Of a DNA stretch of 64,000 nt, positions 53,337 to 64,000 are shown in pieces. The DNA comes from Parietichytrium sp. I65-24A (taxonomy: Eukaryota; Sar; Bigyra; Thraustochytrida; Thraustochytriidae): positions 682,001-746,000 of the forward strand of contig BLSF01000010.1 of the NCBI GenBank assembly GCA_012862575.1, given 5' to 3'. Within the stretch, counting starts at the first letter, position 1, and every line of letters begins with the position of its first letter. Made by a program: the position numbers and the translations under genes. The notes below the pieces were generated by a model. The model made no database searches and was not told the DNA's origin. It saw only the letters and a program-made list of their open reading frames with translations.

Positions 53337-56300
53337 TACGCTCAGATCACGATCCAACACTCCCGTTCTCTTCTCACACCGGACGTAATCCCACACAATG
53401 CATGAATGACACTACAAAAATTACATCCTCTTCCTCCTCCCTCGCGACGGTAGCTCCTCTCACTCACAGCAGCGCTAGTTCGAACACCTATAGTTTAGTA
53501 CCGTCTCGCACACCGACGCTAGGATTATGAAAGTTATGAACATAAACCGCTGTGAGATTCTCTTTTTTCCTTTGTTTCTTCTTTGTTTCTTTTGGCCTCT
53601 GGCTCCACTGGCCCTCCCTCCACCTGTTTCACCTTCCTCCTCAGCCTCCTCGGGTACTCACAGCCAGCAACTCGCCGGCGAAATGCACCAAGCACTGCAA
53701 CAGCAGTGTTTATAAAAACATCATAATCAAATTTCAAAATTCATCAAACTCACAACCAGATCAAATCAAAACGCTACTGAGTACTGCGCACTCCCGCGCC
53801 TCGTGGCAAGGAGCGTCGCGTCCACATGGCCCTCACTCTCAAACTCACAAAGTCACCAGTCACTCACACATCTGTACGAGTAGCAGGGCTAGCGGGGACA
53901 GGAGCGATCGATTGTCATCGACCACGAGTCTGTCTGTCTGTCTGTCTGGCTGGCTGGCTAACTTGAACGCTGGGGAGAGCAAGAGAGAGTTGGAGGGAGA
54001 GCGGCAGTTGATGGAATTATTGGTTGTTGATTGGATTATTATTCCAATCGACTTATCGTGACCGAGTAGAGAAGGCCCGGCCTGGCGCACACCTGGCGAC
54101 GCCGGGTAGGAGCTGTCTGAGCTACGATAAGAGTGAGATTTCTCACGAGACAGTCTGCCTGTCTGTGTCTGTCGTACTTGCAGTCAGTCAGTACCGGTGG
54201 TCTGGGTGGTGGTGACTGGGTGCCAGTACAGTACCGTACAGATGGGAGGAAGAGCCAGGACGTCTCAGCTGAGCTCCTGCTCCTTCTCCTTCTCCGTCTC
54301 GCTCTGGGATTTAACAGCTTTTGTTTTGCTGCATTCCTTCCTCTTATCTGTCCACGGCAGTGTCGGCGTTCGACTCGCGTGGCAGTGAGAATGAAACGAT
54401 ACAAAACGTTCGGATCTTCTCAACCTCCTTTCCAGTGGGTGCCGTTACATGTGTGGACACGGTGACCTCCCTTTCGTCTCTTTACTGCCTTCCTCTGTCC
54501 TTTATCGACTCGCTCGCTTCTCAAAGCTCACAGCAGCACTCACAGCAGCACTCACGAATGCCGCGATAACAACGAGTCGGTACCAATACGAGGAAGTCAT
54601 ATCACGGCTCAAGCCTTGTCTTTGTCTTTGTCTTGAGTCTTGTGTCTTTGCTGAGTCTGAATGACTGTGCACTTGATAAGCTTAAGTGACAGTGATTTCT
54701 GTAAAAGTTCTGAGCTGACTTTCGACGTCTTTGGACTCACGAACTGCTGCCACTCTCTGTGTGTATGTATTCCAAATGACAAATCCAAATGACAAATTGT
54801 ACATGACTGAGAGAGTTTGCTCCGACTGCTTATTTACTGTTAATTCTGCACTTGGCGATCTGAATTCTGCATTTATTTACATCAGTTTACTCACGGTGTC
54901 AGGATGTTATGAATTATGCTAAATTCGTCGAGTCGTGAGTCCTTTCAGAGGCTCAATCAAAAAAGCAAAAGTGATACATTTTTATACTGTCAACTTGCGA
55001 TGCCTTCCACCTTGGGTCCAGAGGACGCCAAAATTCTAGCCTCCTAGTGCGGTACTATAAGAGGTCATAGCGCAAAATTGGAGCCGTCTCCACAGTCTCC
55101 ACATTGCCAATTGGAAAACCCACTTTTTCACAATTTCGCCTAGTCCAATGTCGTAAGTGTCATTTAAAAGTACTAGCACACCATCCCCTCCCACCCTGTA
55201 TGTAATGCGTCATAGTCGAAACATGTAACGAGGACCACTGTACACTCTCTTTACCAAATCCTGGACAATCAACAAGACGCTTTTTTACTCACAGTCAATC
55301 AATAGTTCGTTCGAAGGTGAGAATGTGAGATCGACAAATCAGAATTCAGAATTTGAAAAGAAAACAAGAACGAAAATGATGAAGTTTAGATTTAGAATTG
55401 ATTCAAAAAGACAGAAGATGGAGAACTCGAGACGTACTAGTAAATTAAAAGCCAGATTGATTAAAGTCTTGAGATGCCAGTCCAGGCGATCCAAAGCTTT
55501 ACAACGGGTTCAATCTTGCTCTCTTCCGTCTCTGGTCCAAGTGGCCTTCGATGATCGGCATAGTCGGCATTGCCGCAACGAGTGCGTCAAGAGTTTACGG
55601 GCTTCGTTAAGTTTAGGCCTACAGCCGGTGTTGTCCCTGCACCTTATGGCGTGCGGCGTAATTGCTGTGTGAAAATGTGAATTGGTACGATTACTGAGAA
55701 AGCAGAAAGTAAACTTGCTAAGGCGAGTCGAGAATGCGCCAAGAGGTGGCAGGGATGTGTCAACCACCACGTGGCCACTGACGCTCCGGAAACACTTTGC
55801 TCTCAGTAAGCTATGCGAACAAACTGTGCAAGTACGAGTTCATTTGTGTTTGCACCCGCGACAGTAAGAGCTTACCCGGAATCATCGAGCTAGTGACTAG
55901 CCACGGGACGTGAGATTTATCGGAGATTTTCAATCAAAGATGGCGTGAACTTGAGCTACTCTCCTACGAGCCTGCTTGGCCAACTCGCAATGTCACATGC
56001 ATAATTCTACAGGCATGTGACTGAATGCAAAGTCAGTAGGAGCTGTGTGAGAACCTGAGATAGATTTCATTGAAGGTTTTCATACTCAACTGCAGGTAGA
56101 CCTCCCGAGTTGAGTTTCTAAATGCCAAGAGCAGTGTGCACACTCTGGTGCTAAACGTCTTGAAACATGCACCCATTGGACGTAGTGAGGAAGCGATCCG
56201 ACCGTGAGCTGCGGTTACCGCTGTCAGTGATTTGTCAGTGGTAAGCTTAGTGGAGTGCCCTGACAGGAAAGAGGTCTATTGAGGGCTTTTGCCGATGGCC

Positions 56301-58017
56301 TCTCGCGCAAGCGGGTTGGAAAAGACCAACAATTCCTCCCTTCCTTCCTTCCTTTCATCTATGCGTCGGCACAACTGTGGTCGCATGCACACTCAGCACT
56401 CAGCAAGTGGAGCACAAGTGAGAGATCAGAACCAACTCCGATTGGCGCACAAGTTTTGGGAGTTCTCGCCAGTGTTGGTACATTGTTCGATAGCGGGGGT
56501 CACGGCCACCCCCACCACGAACAAGCCGGAAGAGAACCAATCAAACTCGCCGAGACTACTGCTGGACACCACCGCTGCTCACTACCGCCTCACGGCTCGA
56601 GCCAACGTTGCCATGCCTTACACTTTTCACACATCTGGCGTCCCTTGTTCTCTTCCAAGTTACGTGAGTTGTCAGAGAGAGAGAGAGATAGAGTGCATGG
56701 TATGTGTGTGAAAATACTGAGCGCACGCGCACTTTTTCGTTCCGACCATAAAGGAACAAAAGAATCATTCGAAGCGATGAGAAGGTGCGGAAGAACGCCT
56801 CCTGTTCGAGAGCAAAGAGCCGATCGTTGATAAAGAGCAGCTCGTTGATCGAGAATAATGTACTGCTCGTCAGTCCGACATTTTTGCAAATCTTGGCAAA
56901 CCCAGAAAAGATAGCAAAAGGATCTTGAGCTCGTCCGACTACGCGAACAGGCGAGCCTTAAGGGGAATTACCATTTACGCATAAGATAGCTTTTGCTGCG
57001 CATTCACATGCAACAAAGACAATAGCAACAAGGATCACTCAAGTTTTAGACTCTTAGTGCTCTAACAGAAATTTTCAAGATTGATTTTCCATCAACAAAA
57101 TAGTGAAATCTAAAGGGAAAAGAAAAGCGGTGCAGCACATCACATGCAATGCTCGAGAGACGAGAGCTCGCAGTGACTCGCGAGCAAAGTCTTGGCAAGT
57201 TACAGTGACCTTGAAAGAAAGGAAGAAAGAAACGGACTGACACGGTTGGTCGTTTGTGCAAGTGGAAAAGACTAACAGGAACAAGACGACAACAGAGCCA
57301 CTCGAAAAGTCTAAGTTCTTATTGAGTATCTGTCACTCTCTCTTCTCTCTTCTCTCTTCCGCTCTACTGCTCAGCACACTTTTTCTCCGCTGCATGCAAG
57401 CTATGCAAGCAACCTTTCCATTTTTTCAATGCTTGAAACATTAGACTATCTGTCTCGCGCTTAGCTCAGACTTTCTCCATTCCTTCAAAACATTCGTTCG
57501 CTGCTATTTCGCAGGAAAACAAACGTCAAAAGTCGCTGTCTGTTCAACGCACGTACCGACCTGTGAGTACTCCCAGACTTTGTTCAACTCAAGCCAACTC
57601 TCACTCATCTCACTCACTCGCTCTTCCAAAGGCAAGTAAAGGAGGCGGACGACGACGGGGAGGAGGAAGCCCTAGCGCAAGCAAACTACAAAGAACGCCA
57701 AGAGGCATTGGGACTGCGCTCCAAATGTCAGTCAGACACTAGCGGACTAATGAGATAGGCAGACCAGACCAGCAGAGCAGAGAGAGGAGTGAGTGAGAGT
57801 GACCCAGTCTGTCTACTGGTGCGCGTAAGATGGATCTGTCGATGGAACAGAGTAGCAAGTCTGCCTGACTGCGCGAGCAATCCTCCAATTGGTCGCGGAG
57901 TGGATCGTCCATCGTCCATTGTCGAGCAGCAGGGTATCGTGGTCAGCCACTGCAAGCGATCGAGCGCTGAGAGTCCGGGGAGGGAGGAAAGGAAGCGAGT
58001 CTTTCTGTGTGGAGAAG
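53337..58017. other. Head-to-head 4.7-kb spacer, no supported gene
   Basis: Short frames only. Simple repeats include (TCTG)n(GCTG)n at about 53931-53962 and CAGCACTCA units at about 54530-54557. TCTCTTC units lie at about 57340-57360. I found no intron-joined gene model and no RNA gene. Confidence 0.4.
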
Positions 58018-60196
58018 ATGGCAAGGAAACAGGACCAGAATTGGCTTCGGCTGGGCGCAGCAGGAGCAGCGGCCTACATGGGATGGAAGTATCTTGATGA
58101 GAAGCATCACATTGCGGGAGACATCGACTTGATGCGCCGCCTTGCTAAGATGCGCGCAGATGCCGCTGCGCACGTCAAGAATGGGTACAACGTCACTGCG
58201 CTTTGGTACGACACCTTACGAAAGAACCCCAACAAGCCCTGCTTTCTGTACGAGGACGAGTCTGTTACTTTCGCAGAGGTAGAATTTCGCTCCAATCAAG
58301 TGGCAAACTTTCTCCTGTCCCGCGGGCTCAAGAAGGGAGACACTTGCGCCCTCCTCATGGAGAATCGCCCGGAATTTGTCATCTCATGGTTGGGAATGAC
58401 CAAGATCGGAGTCAAGATTGCCATGATCAACACCGCTATCAAGGAGCAAGGCCTGCTCCATTGCATCAAGATCTCCGAGAGCAAGATGGTCTTCTTTGGA
58501 AGCGAGCTCACCGAGCCAGTCGAAACCGTCAAGGATGATCTCGCAGCTATCGGCATCTCGTGTGTCGCACAGGGCGCTCAGGCTCCCGGACCTTTCGAGA
58601 ACGTGACCGCGGAGATTAATGAGAGCTCTGGAGCCGCAGTCTCTCCAAAGCATCGCGAGGGAATTACAATGAGCGATACCTTTGGGTACATCTACACCTC
58701 TGGTACTACAGGGCTTCCGAAGGCTGCTATCATCCTTCACTCCAAGTATTACGGATGTAAGTTTGTCGCTCGATTTCGTTTGACGAGTGAGGCGTCCTTT
58801 ACTGACACTTGTCCATTTTGTCTTATCTCAACTGTCAATCTCCCATAGTCGGAGGCTTACTCGCCGTTGGTTTTGGTGTAAAGGAGAGCGACATCATTTA
58901 CACTTGTCTTCCACTCTTTCATTCTGCCGGAGGCGGCCTTGGAATTGGTGCCATGTTCTTCACTGGTTGCACGTAAGTTTTCTTCTCTTTTCCCCTGTCT
59001 TCCAATGAGCCATTCTAACTTGCACAATGGGTTCTCCTTCTCTCTGCAGCGTTGTAATCCGCAAAAAGTTTAGCGCAAAGAACTTTTGGAAAGACTGCGT
59101 CAAATACAAGTGCACGGTTGTCCAGTACATTGGAGAGCTCTGCAAGTATCTTGTGCTTCAGGAACACCAGCCTGAGGAGAGGCAGCACAACGTGCGTATT
59201 GCGATTGGCAACGGTCTCCGCTCGGAGATCTGGGGAGAGTTCCAAGATCGGTTCAACATTCCAGAGATCGGAGAGTTCTTCGGATCCACTGAAGGAAACG
59301 TACGTTGTTATTGAGTTTTTGTTGAAAGTCGACGTGGAGGTTGAGTGAGCATGATGAAGACTCACGTGGTAGCGTATCTGTTGTTCACCGATTTGATCTT
59401 AAAACATTCACAGGGATCCCTCATCAACCACTGCACGACCCCTGACGCACGTGGCGCGTGCGGTCGGATGGGCACTCTCATGGCAAAGCTTTCTGGAATG
59501 CGCATTGTCAAATTTGACGTGGTTGATGAAGAGCCAATTCGCGGCAATAACGGCTTTTGCATTGACTGCGACCATGATGAGCCTGGCGAATTGCTGTGCC
59601 CAATCAAAGAAGGCGACCCATTTGGAACCTTTGCGGGATACTCCGACAAGAAGGCTACAGAGAAGAAGATCATCCGCGACGTTTTTGTAAAGGGTGACAA
59701 GTACTTTCGAACTGGTGACTTGCTCAGCAGGAGCGCCAAAGGCTTTTACTTTTTCGTGGACCGCATCGGAGACACCTTCCGCTGGAAGGGCGAGAACTGC
59801 TCCACAACCGAAGTCGCTCAAGTGCTTGCTAGGTTCCCTAACGTGGAGGAGTTGAACGTTTATGGAATTCAGATTCCAAACAACATGGACGGACGCGCAC
59901 CGGCAGCTGCGATTACGCCAAAGGATGGAGACATCTCCACCTTGGACTTTGACGGGCTTGCCAAGCACGCAAAGCGCAATCTTCCTTCCTATGCTGTACC
60001 AATCTTTTTGCGCATTCAGCCCCAGGTTGCTGTAACCGCGACCCTCAAACATCAGAAGGTGCAGTTGCGCAACGAAGGCGTGGATGTGACCGCTGTGAAG
60101 GACCCCATCTACTGGCTCCATCCTCAAAAGCAAACCTATGTGCCATTCACTCTGGAGGATTGGCAGGACGTGGTCGCAATGCGTGCAAAGCTGTAA
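58018..60196 (+). CDS. FATP/SLC27-type very-long-chain acyl-CoA synthetase, three introns, -AKL tail
   Basis: Exons are 58018..58756, 58849..58972, 59050..59299 and 59414..60196, with introns of 92, 77 and 114 bp (GTAAGT, GTAAGT and GTACGT donors). The spliced protein is 631 aa. A hydrophobic N-terminal segment ([12 protein letters not shown]) precedes the adenylate-forming domain, with [13 protein letters not shown] (P-loop-like AMP motif, about residue 226). Exon 2 carries [16 protein letters not shown], exon 3 ends FFGSTEGN, and exon 4 has YFRTGDLL and the FATP signature [20 protein letters not shown]. It ends in Ala-Lys-Leu, a PTS1-type tripeptide. The expected role is to activate long- or very-long-chain fatty acids to CoA thioesters, probably at peroxisomes. 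It converges with catalase. Confidence 0.94.
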
Positions 60197-60531
60197 ATGC
60201 GCGTCTATTGATGCGTTTCAGAGAAGAAGTGTCTGCTGGCTTTCTTTCCTACGCGGATGCGAGACGAGTCACGTACTTATTTACCAACTAATCTACATCA
60301 TTTTTTTATCACCATCGTTCGATTGATCCGAATTTACGAAGACCATTGCGTTACAGACGTTTTCATTTCGGAGAAACAAAATTGGCATGAGCCACGAGGG
60401 AACGAAAAACAAAACCTTGAGAAAGGTAAAAACCATTTTCTTTTTTAAAAATTTAAATGTGATGATCGATGCCTTATATTCTTATTTCACTGTTTCAGGC
60501 TCCCGTACGGTGACGTTGACTATATCAAAAT
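60197..60531. other. Convergent spacer FATP / catalase
   Basis: 335 bp between stops, AT-rich, no gene seen. Confidence 0.55.
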
Positions 60532-62010
60532 TTAAGCCGACTTGGACTCGTAGCCATGGACCTTTTTAAGGGCGCGGCGAACACCAGCCCCGTAGTCTGG
60601 GTCAGCCTTGTCAAAGTGCTGAAGCTGGCGCTCGATGATCTCCTCTGGCACACCGCCCATGTCCTCGGCAATATTTTGAAAGAAGCGTTCCTTCTCCTCA
60701 TCGCTGAAGAGACGAAACAGATCACCGGCCTGGCGATAGTTGTCGTTGTCCTTTTGGTGGTCGAACCGGCCTGCAGGTCCATCGATCTCCAGGGTGGGCT
60801 CGGCGCGCTTTGGATCCTCCACAGGGCCTCCGAAAGAGTTTGGCTCGTAGTATGCGTCAGGGTTGCCAGTATCGTTCTGAAAGAACCTCATTGCCCCGTC
60901 CTTATTGTAATGTGCAACTGGGCACCGTGGTCTATTTACAGGGAGTGCCTCGTAGTGAGTTCCAAGGCGATAGCGGTGTGCGTCAGCGTATGCAAAGATG
61001 CGTCCTTGCAAAACACGGTCCGGGGAGAAACCGATGCCAGGCACGATGTTGGATGGCGCAAATGCGACCTGCTCAACTTCCGCATGGTAGTTGTCCGGGT
61101 TTCTGTTGAGCTCCAAGTATCCGACATCGATTGGCGGGAACTCCTTGTGTGGCCAGACTTTGGTAAGGTCAAATGGGTTGTACCACGTCTTTTTCGCCTC
61201 CTCCTCGGTCATGATTTGCACCTGCATCTTCCAGCGAGGGTACTTGCCATTCTCAATGGACTCGTACAAGTCTTTCTGGAAGCTCTCGCGATCCTCCCCG
61301 ATGACCTCCTTGGACTTTTCGTTCGTGAAAAAGTCGTGACCCTGCTCAGTCTTCAAATGGAATTTGACCCACACCCGCTCGTTGTTGTCGTTGAAGAAGG
61401 AGAAGGTGTGCGAGCCATATCCGTTCATGTGCATTGGGTTCTTTGGAATTCCACGGTCAGACATGAGAATGGTGACCTGGTGCAGCGACTCTGGGGACAG
61501 CGACCAGTAGTCCCATTTGGCTGTGGCAGAGCGCATGTTGTTCTTCGGGTGGCGCTTCTGCGTTCGGATGAAGTCTGGGAACTTGTATGGGTCGCGGAGG
61601 AAGAACACCGGAGTGTTGTTACCCACAAGATCCCAGTTTCCCTCGGACGTGTAGAATTTCACTGCGAATCCGCGAACATCGCGCTCAGCATCAGCGGCTC
61701 CGAGCTCGCCAGCCACGTTGGAGAATCGGACCACGACATCGGTCTCGGTCCCTGGCTGGAACACCTTCGCCTTTGTGTACTTGGAGATGTCACCAGTCAC
61801 CTTAAACTTGCCGTACGCGCCCCAGCCTTTGGCATGTACGACGCGCTCCGGAATGCGCTCGCGGTTCTGGTGCGCGAGCTTCTCCACAAGCTGGTAGTCC
61901 TGCAGCAGGATGGGTCCATTCTCACCTGCAGTGATGGAGTACTGGTTGCTCGCGACCGGGCAGCCTGCCGTGGTCGTAAGAGTTGCGCGCTCTTGCTTGG
62001 TCGAGTTCAT
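60532..62010 (-). CDS. Heme catalase, small-subunit (clade-3-like)
   Basis: This 492-aa intronless protein has all main catalase motifs. His59 lies in [12 protein letters not shown], and Asn132 in [13 protein letters not shown]. The proximal heme Tyr is in [14 protein letters not shown] (about residue 342), and the NADPH-region block [20 protein letters not shown] is present. Length and motifs match clade-3 small-subunit enzymes (no C-terminal flavodoxin domain). It dismutates hydrogen peroxide to water and oxygen. It ends ESKSA, which is not a canonical PTS1, so peroxisomal import would need another signal. It is intronless while its neighbour has three introns; bacterial ancestry is possible but untested. 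Confidence 0.96.
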   Translation of the reverse strand: MNSTKQERATLTTTAGCPVASNQYSITAGENGPILLQDYQLVEKLAHQNRERIPERVVHAKGWGAYGKFKVTGDISKYTKAKVFQPGTETDVVVRFSNVAGELGAADAERDVRGFAVKFYTSEGNWDLVGNNTPVFFLRDPYKFPDFIRTQKRHPKNNMRSATAKWDYWSLSPESLHQVTILMSDRGIPKNPMHMNGYGSHTFSFFNDNNERVWVKFHLKTEQGHDFFTNEKSKEVIGEDRESFQKDLYESIENGKYPRWKMQVQIMTEEEAKKTWYNPFDLTKVWPHKEFPPIDVGYLELNRNPDNYHAEVEQVAFAPSNIVPGIGFSPDRVLQGRIFAYADAHRYRLGTHYEALPVNRPRCPVAHYNKDGAMRFFQNDTGNPDAYYEPNSFGGPVEDPKRAEPTLEIDGPAGRFDHQKDNDNYRQAGDLFRLFSDEEKERFFQNIAEDMGGVPEEIIERQLQHFDKADPDYGAGVRRALKKVHGYESKSA

Positions 62011-62466
62011 CTTTGCTCTTCAATTCCCGCCTTTCCTCATTCGGGGTTTGCAAGCTCCAAATCCCATCGCCGTTTCTCTTGCCCGTCACATCCATCTCAA
62101 CCCTCTACTGGCTCCGTTAGCTTGCCGCTTAAACTGCCCTACTACCTACCTATCTGTCCACGACTGTGAGAGTGAGTGTCAGTGAGGCTGTGACTTCCAT
62201 TGAATCTTGAATCCTCGTCGCAGCGCTTCTCATTTCTCTATTCTTCCGTGAGTCCTGTTCTTGGCTCTCACGAGACGCGACACGAGATGAGAAAATGAGA
62301 CGTAGGTCCCTCAGATTTGCCGAAAGATAGTGAGCCTTGAGAGAGAGGTGAACAACGACTCCATGACTCACAAATCCAAGCTAGCTATGGCTGCGCTTGC
62401 GATGGGCAAGAGAGAGACAGCTGTGTTATCTTGGGCGCTGTTGGTGTCCACAGTCCACGTACTTCA
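62011..62466. other. Catalase 5' flank
   Basis: No gene. It has CTAC-rich sequence at about 62137-62155 and GTGAGAGTGAG-type repetition at about 62165-62190. Confidence 0.4.
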
Positions 62467-62516
62467 TTCTTCAGAATTTGAATTATTATTCTGAAGAAAC
62501 GGAATAATTTATTCCG
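62467..62516. repeat. Two adjacent perfect hairpins upstream of catalase
   Basis: TTCTTCAGAAT (62467-62477) pairs perfectly with ATTCTGAAGAA (62488-62498) across a 10-nt loop. One base later CGGAATAA (62500-62507) pairs with TTATTCCG (62509-62516) around one base. They lie about 460-510 bp upstream of the catalase ATG. Confidence 0.85.
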
Positions 62517-64000
62517 ATTCACTGTCAGCAACTTGCATTTGCAACAGCCCGGTGCAAGTGTACTCGTACAGTACTGGACTCGGATCGGCAGCTGTGCCAG
62601 GGCTCACGGTGAGCGGCAGTTCTTCTCATCTGAACCATTCCGATGGGTGCGAGAAAGATTCCGATCAGCTCTCTGCTAGCTAGTGTTTCACAGAGGCTCC
62701 ATCGCCCAGTACTAGTGCGGAGGACTGCTTCTCTCTCTGTTCCATCGCGGAGTCTCACTAGAAGGTGGAAACGAGCGGTGAAAATCCTTCTTCAACCCTG
62801 CAGCAAAGCCCAGCCAAAAAGTGCTGCGTGAGGTCGCTGAACTGTGGACCCTGATGGGATCTGGAGACGCTGGAGAACGAAGGGCCTCCCCCCATTTGAG
62901 GTATGTCCCTCGTGGCAGGTACTCGTACCCGGCGGCCCGCGCAAGCATTGCAAAGCGCATGACCTACATCGCGCGATGCGCAGTATGCATGCTGCAAACT
63001 GGCGAGTTTGATCCGTTCATAAACATAACTTGGAAGTTTATTAAAATCAACTACTTTCATCGATTATTTGGACCTGCTCTCGCTTGTTCTTTGCTCTGCC
63101 GAGCGGAATTGATGGTAAATTTGCAAATCCTCCACTCTGCGAAGCGAAGTGAATCTGACTCTGACTGAAAGCGGGAGAGCAAGCAAGTTTCTAAAACGCC
63201 GCAAATCCTGAACTGATAATGAGAATCCAACTCGACAACCCATTCTGCCTTTCTTCTCTCTTGAGATTAATCAATCAAATCAGGAGCAGGAAATTAAAAC
63301 AAAACAAATCAATTGATGATTTCAATTGACTTGGTTGCACCAGAACATGCAAGAACACACTGTTTCGAAAAACATGGAATACAGAATCGTTTCTCAGAAG
63401 ACGCCTTGCTATCCCTCGTATACTTTAAACATTAGGAGTATATTCGGACTGTTACATACAAGAAGCTTTCTCGATCAAGGTCCAGGCTCACATTGGGACC
63501 GATTATCGAATTATAAATTACAAAAATTATCCAAAGAAAGATTGCGATCGTTTCAAGCGCAAGGTACTGAGTAAATTCCAAATTCTAATTTTTGTTATTT
63601 GAAAGAAAGGGTGTTCTCACTGTTGCTGCTAACAGCGTACTGCGTACTGGAGCCTCTGCGCGAAGGATCTCTTGAAGGACGGAAGACGAAGAGGACGAGG
63701 ACATTTCCATCGATTCCATCGATCGAGAAAATGGTACCACTAGGTACTCTACCGTCACTCCTACGGAGAAGCAAACAGTGCTCGTACTGTATGTACTACA
63801 CAAACTCCAGCACCGATGAGGCGAGAAGGAGAAATGCCGAGGATCGCAAAGCCTTCATTGGCGCTCAGCCTTTTCTCTCACCCCTCAGAGAGCCTGAATC
63901 TGAGTTTGAGTCTGAGCTTCTCGTCGTCCATCCCGTCATCATCTCGGGCAATAGGATTCGGGCAATGATTTGAGCATGGCATTTTCCAGGGACGGAGCTT
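62517..64000. other. Right-edge spacer, no supported gene
   Basis: Frames are short and unassignable on both strands up to the window end. A gene beginning beyond the edge cannot be excluded. Confidence 0.4.

Noticed and set aside
60556-62169. 537-aa open frame antisense to catalase
   Set aside because: It lies wholly opposite the catalase exon and shows no family motif; it is a by-product of codon bias.

Overview
The window is nuclear DNA from a compact, gene-dense unicellular eukaryote. It holds TAF6, NudC, RhoGAP, SLC12, tetraspanin and 7TM-RGS genes, and five genes have short GT-AG introns (71-281 bp) with GTAAGT-like donors. All three stop codons terminate genes normally, so the code is standard. 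The gene mix (Ca-regulated actin-bundling protein, fatty-acid transporter with a peroxisomal tail, GH114 repeats, 7TM-RGS receptor) and the intron-poor layout would fit a heterotrophic stramenopile such as a thraustochytrid/labyrinthulomycete. That assignment is inference only; no rRNA or organelle marker is present.

I support 20 protein-coding genes. From left to right: a Q-rich putative nuclear protein (+, possibly cut by the left edge); a SYLF/Ysc84 protein (-, 1 intron); a cold-shock-domain protein with a mitochondrial-type presequence (+); a 7TM-RGS protein (+, 2 introns); an amidohydrolase (-); a LACTB2-like metallo-beta-lactamase (+); a RanBP2-zinc-finger/RhoGAP protein (-); NudC (-); two small TPR paralogues in divergent orientation (-, 2 introns; +, 1 intron); TAF6 (-); a DUS1-type tRNA-dihydrouridine synthase (+); an SLC12 cation-chloride cotransporter (-); a tetraspanin (-); an ABP34-like actin-bundling protein (+); a BAR-like coiled-coil protein (-); a UPF0489 protein (+); a three-module GH114 surface protein (-); a FATP-type acyl-CoA synthetase (+, 3 introns); and a clade-3-like catalase (-).

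Sixteen of the 20 genes sit in eight tail-to-tail pairs separated by only 228-675 bp, while the head-side spacers are mostly 1-5 kb. The head-side spacers are full of short tandem repeats (6-10 bp units, GA/TC tracts) and CTA/TAG-rich blocks, with several repeats lying directly against start codons. The large spacers at 6.1-9.8, 17-20.8, 33.2-38.6, 39.4-43.4 and 53.2-58.0 kb hold no convincing gene; the 36-38 kb part carries weak relics of decayed genes and a tandem duplication.

Functional links within the window are few. The clearest is the convergent pair of a FATP/very-long-chain acyl-CoA synthetase ending in -AKL (a peroxisomal PTS1-type tail) and a catalase, consistent with peroxisomal fatty-acid oxidation and peroxide removal. 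The SYLF protein, RhoGAP, NudC, actin-bundling protein and BAR-like protein are individually cytoskeleton/membrane-trafficking genes but are not arranged as a cluster. One single-base assembly gap (N at 18095) sits between two identical 374-bp copies and probably marks an assembly artefact.
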